Shown here: positions 61,755 to 64,000 of the stretch, piece by piece
Position numbering within the stretch: position 1 is the stretch's first letter
How the letters are laid out: the number at the start of each line of letters is the position of its first letter
Assembly (NCBI RefSeq): GCF_002245655.1
Contig: NZ_NOIH01000007.1
Location: forward strand, 124,001 to 188,000
Length of the DNA stretch: 64,000 nucleotides
Source of the DNA: Thauera propionica
GTDB lineage: Bacteria > Pseudomonadota > Gammaproteobacteria > Burkholderiales > Rhodocyclaceae
Direction: 5' to 3'
Translations under genes and position numbers: made by a program
Notes under the pieces: generated by a model
What the model saw: only the letters and a program-made list of their open reading frames with translations
Told to the model about the DNA's origin: nothing
The model's database searches: none

Positions 61755-62105
61755 TTAGTGCAGTCGCAGCCAGTTGCTGGCTTCGGACAGGACGATGGCG
61801 AGCACGCCCAGCACCTCGACCCGGCGCAATTGCCGGTGTGATTGCGGATCGCGCGCCAGGCGGCGCCGACGTACCCAGGGCCAGACGGCAAGGACGGCGG
61901 CGTACAGGCACAGGCGCCAGACAAAGAAGTGCCCGGCGTGATCGTCGAGCCACTGTTGCCAGTTCTCGATACCGCCCAGTAAATGGATGCCGGCAAAGGC
62001 GACCACGAAGGCCAGGACGAACAGGCTGGCGACCAGCAGCGCCATGATGATGAGCAAGCGACGCAATGGCCGATCAGGCTTGGTGGGTGAGAACGGCGAG
62101 GGCAT
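61755..62105 (-). CDS. Small membrane protein of the conjugation region
   Basis: A 116-residue protein with two to three hydrophobic segments (LLIIMALLVASLFVLAFVVAFAGIHLL, about 19-45; FFVWRLCLYAAVLAVWPWV, about 61-79; VEVLGVLAIVLSEASNWLRL at the end). GGAG precedes the ATG at 62105. It lies just upstream of the TraG-like gene and is probably co-transcribed. A small membrane gene in this place is common in ICEclc-type elements. Function unknown. Confidence 0.7.
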   Translation of the reverse strand: MPSPFSPTKPDRPLRRLLIIMALLVASLFVLAFVVAFAGIHLLGGIENWQQWLDDHAGHFFVWRLCLYAAVLAVWPWVRRRRLARDPQSHRQLRRVEVLGVLAIVLSEASNWLRLH

Positions 62106-62418
62106 GACAGTTTCTCCGGAGCAAAGGAACGCTCCGGGCAGTTCATGACAAACCGCCGTGTTCTTCGACAAACAATGCGGCATTCACCCTCACCGCATTG
62201 CCGCCCAGGATCTGTCATGCCTTGCGGTGAAACTCAATGGCATGGTGGCGCAGTTCAAGGTGTAATGCTCGCTTTGCGATTTAATCTGTATAAAAATACA
62301 GAGAATTGCAGCAGGCCCGATAAGCAAGCCGTCTTCGGAGTGAGTTGTCATTTAATGGCAGCGTTGCTCTTCAGGCGGCTTTTCTTTCGGGTCGGTATAA
62401 CATGTAAAGGAGCATTGA
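62106..62418. other. Non-coding control region
   Basis: 313 bases between two divergent genes. They hold the LexA-like box at 62286-62301 and the ribosome site AAAGGAG at 62406-62412. A 30-codon frame beginning at 62355 has no ribosome site and is not called. The expected next conjugation genes of an ICE do not appear here. Confidence 0.55.
62286..62301. promoter_or_regulatory. LexA-type SOS box
   Basis: CTGTATAAAAATACAG fits the CTGT-N8-ACAG LexA consensus of gamma/betaproteobacteria with a fully A/T centre, and TTGCGA at 62274-62279 could be the -35 of a promoter it overlaps. It is 117 bases before the TTG start of the next gene. Confidence 0.7.
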
Positions 62419-63216
62419 TTGGACGCGTTTGTTACCTGGGTCAATAACCCACTTGTACAAAGTGCCGTTATTTCCCCACTTGTGGGCGCCATATTGGGGC
62501 TGCTATTTGGCGGATTCAACAACACCCCTTCGCCTGCGGCACCTGTCACAGTGCAGCAGACCGTTATCACCTTCAGGCAAACGGTCGTGGTGAATCAAGG
62601 CCGGGGAACATCCTCTTCTTCGGACGACGTGTGGGCTTACCTTGGCGCACTATTTCTGGTCGTGGCCGTTGTCATCTGGGGATATAGCCGTTACGCCAGT
62701 GACATCCTGCACTATTGGCTGAGTGGGGTGTTTTCCTGCACGGCGTTTATCCTGGCAGCTGGTTTGGCCTCTGCCATCCGGGGGCAATACAACAGCGCGG
62801 AATGGGGCTGGTACATCTTCACGCCCCTGGTTGCCGTGGGCGCCTCCATCTACCTGACCGAACTGGCGCAAGCAGGCATTATTGCCGGCGCCCGTGAGGC
62901 GGCTTTCCGCTACGGGATCATTGATTACTATTTTGATGTACTGGAGGACGAGCACCGGATCTGGATACTGTCTCAGCTCTTCGGGGTCGTGATGGGGATC
63001 GGCGCAACGCTTGCTGCGGCACTCCGATCGCTACATTACCTCGCCCTGATGAACCAGCGGGCCAGCGGCACGCTGTCCTCGCTCTGGTTTGCCCTGGCCC
63101 GGTACACCCGGTTTTCCGCTCGTATCAGCGGTGTCGTGCTGCTGATCATGCTGCTCGGTGCGGCCTACTTCATGCTCTCGGGCCAGGCGTATGAACTGTG
63201 GATGCGACGAGGCTAG
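62419..63216 (+). CDS. Unrecognised six-helix membrane protein
   Basis: A 265-residue protein starting with TTG, six bases after a strong AAAGGAG. Hydrophobic helices are visible at about 14-33, 71-89, 99-119, 129-148, 182-202 and 236-254. Between helices 1 and 2 is a polar, Thr/Val/Gln-rich segment with a SSSSDD run (about 34-70). A conserved-looking cytoplasmic or periplasmic loop holds YFDVLEDEHRIW (171-182). I know no family for it. It is divergent from the conjugation genes, downstream of a LexA-type box, and converges with the second recombinase (seven bases between). It may be a cargo gene of a nested element, possibly induced by DNA damage. Confidence 0.7.
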   Translation: MDAFVTWVNNPLVQSAVISPLVGAILGLLFGGFNNTPSPAAPVTVQQTVITFRQTVVVNQGRGTSSSSDDVWAYLGALFLVVAVVIWGYSRYASDILHYWLSGVFSCTAFILAAGLASAIRGQYNSAEWGWYIFTPLVAVGASIYLTELAQAGIIAGAREAAFRYGIIDYYFDVLEDEHRIWILSQLFGVVMGIGATLAAALRSLHYLALMNQRASGTLSSLWFALARYTRFSARISGVVLLIMLLGAAYFMLSGQAYELWMRRG

Positions 63217-63223
63217 CCGGCGA

Positions 63224-64000
63224 CTAGCGCCCCACATACAGCGTGACGATCTGGGGCCGTTCATGGCCGAGTTCATGGCTGATAATCTGGCGAGCCTGCG
63301 CATCGACCTGGCGCTGGGCCGGGGTCAGGTCGCGCGCCGTCGGCCCGCCCGCAGCCGGCGCCTGCCAGCCGGTCAGTGCCTCATATCTTGCCTGGGCATA
63401 CTGATGACGTAGGCCGTGCATATTGCTCAGTCCTGCCGCCTTGCACTGGCCGTCATACACGTGCTGCTGCTGGATATAGGACTTGTGCGCCGGGATCAGC
63501 GAACCGGCGCCCGCCAGCGTCCGGGCCGCATCGAGCACCGTCCGTTGCTGCGGCGTGGTGATGGGCACACTGCGTGGTTTACCGCCCTTCGTCCATGATC
63601 CTTTTAGCGCTATGTGGTCGCCCCGGTCTGCCCAGGCCGGCTGGAACTTGATGCACTCCTGGCGGCGCAGCCCGAAGGCGGCCTGTAGGCGCAGGCTCAT
63701 CTGCACATGCGCATCGCGGATGGCCTCCAGGCGCTCGTCCAGGGTCTGTGCCTTACTCTGGTTGGTGCTGTACTGGCGCTCAGGAATGCCGAGCTGGCGG
63801 TTGTCGGCAGGCAGAAGCCCCCCTTTGCCGATCTTCTCGGCCCACCAGCGCAGATGGCTCAGGCGGTTTTTCAGGGTGCCGGTCGACAGCCCCTGTGCCT
63901 GCCACTGGTTGAGCAGCGCATCGACGTGCTTGCCCTTGAGCGAGCGAGCCTGCATCTGGTTGAACCCCGCGTCACGCAACTGGCGGGCCATCAGCGTCAG
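63224..64000 (-). CDS. Second tyrosine recombinase (5' end outside window)
   Basis: A phage-type integrase unlike the one at 57638. The visible part includes a SAM-like core-binding region (LSTGTLKNRLSHLRWWAEKIG), Arg in AFGLRRQECI, Lys in SWTKGGKPRSVPI, HGLRHQYAQARYEAL, the second His in SHELGHERPQ and nucleophile Tyr in VTLYVGR at the very end. All catalytic residues are present. An ATG at 63991 is possible, but the frame stays open to the edge (LTLMARQL) and the N-terminal domain looks incomplete, so the gene probably begins beyond 64000. The Integrase_1 class of ICE-borne recombinases is the closest fit from memory. Confidence 0.85.
   Translation of the reverse strand: MTLMARQLRDAGFNQMQARSLKGKHVDALLNQWQAQGLSTGTLKNRLSHLRWWAEKIGKGGLLPADNRQLGIPERQYSTNQSKAQTLDERLEAIRDAHVQMSLRLQAAFGLRRQECIKFQPAWADRGDHIALKGSWTKGGKPRSVPITTPQQRTVLDAARTLAGAGSLIPAHKSYIQQQHVYDGQCKAAGLSNMHGLRHQYAQARYEALTGWQAPAAGGPTARDLTPAQRQVDAQARQIISHELGHERPQIVTLYVGR

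Noticed and set aside
62355-62447. 30-codon frame MAALLFRRLFF... as an SOS-induced small toxin
   Set aside because: No ribosome site, it overlaps the ribosome site and start of the next gene, and it lacks a convincing single-helix toxin pattern.

Overview
The window is high-GC DNA from a Gram-negative bacterium. The block smpB / ratA-rnfH / DUF4124 gene / guaB-guaA, the glycolate oxidase operon and the compact glycogen cassette suggest a betaproteobacterium of the Thauera/Azoarcus (Rhodocyclales) type. That placement is an inference from gene content, not from a search.

Layout. 1-4106 (minus): a PAS histidine kinase and a response regulator with a DUF3369-like middle, a degenerate GGDEF and an intact EAL domain; the regulator runs off the left edge. 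4332-14096: an SDR enzyme, clpB behind a textbook sigma-32 promoter, a MASE1/CHASE/GGDEF/EAL cyclic-di-GMP protein, ppiD and fabI. 14328-20594: a peptide-type ABC importer (binding protein and two permeases, no ATPase) ending in selO. 20599-25807: smpB, ratA, rnfH, a DUF4124 protein, guaB and guaA with terminators. 25935-28288: a phosphoethanolamine-transferase-like membrane enzyme and a YitT-type membrane protein.

28307-44303 is an almost uninterrupted glycogen module. On the minus strand glk-pgi-glgB-glgX-pgm-glgC-glgA-glgP cover glucose entry, the hexose-phosphate node, activation, polymerisation, branching, debranching and phosphorolysis. malQ diverges from it, and pgsA and a tRNA-Gly/tRNA-Cys unit follow.

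45317-50055 holds an ATP-grasp-like protein, a visibly AT-richer orphan gene (probably acquired) and an OsmC-YcaO fusion protein. 50067-57137 is a glycolate/lactate module: a GlcC-like FadR-family regulator, glcD, glcE, glcF, glcG and an LctP/GlcA permease. Two ACTGGT-N3-ACCAGT-type operators lie in the divergent promoter region.

From 57337 to the right edge the window enters an integrative element. A second, identical tRNA-Gly(GCC) is followed by a P4-type tyrosine integrase, short repeats, a yefM-yoeB toxin-antitoxin pair with its TGTACA operator, and three genes of ICEclc-like conjugative elements (DUF3742, TraG N-terminal domain, a small membrane protein). Beyond them the expected conjugation genes give way to a LexA-type box, an unrecognised six-helix membrane protein with a TTG start, and a second, different tyrosine recombinase cut by the right edge. 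This last stretch (about 62100-64000) looks like a nested insertion and is the least explained part of the window.
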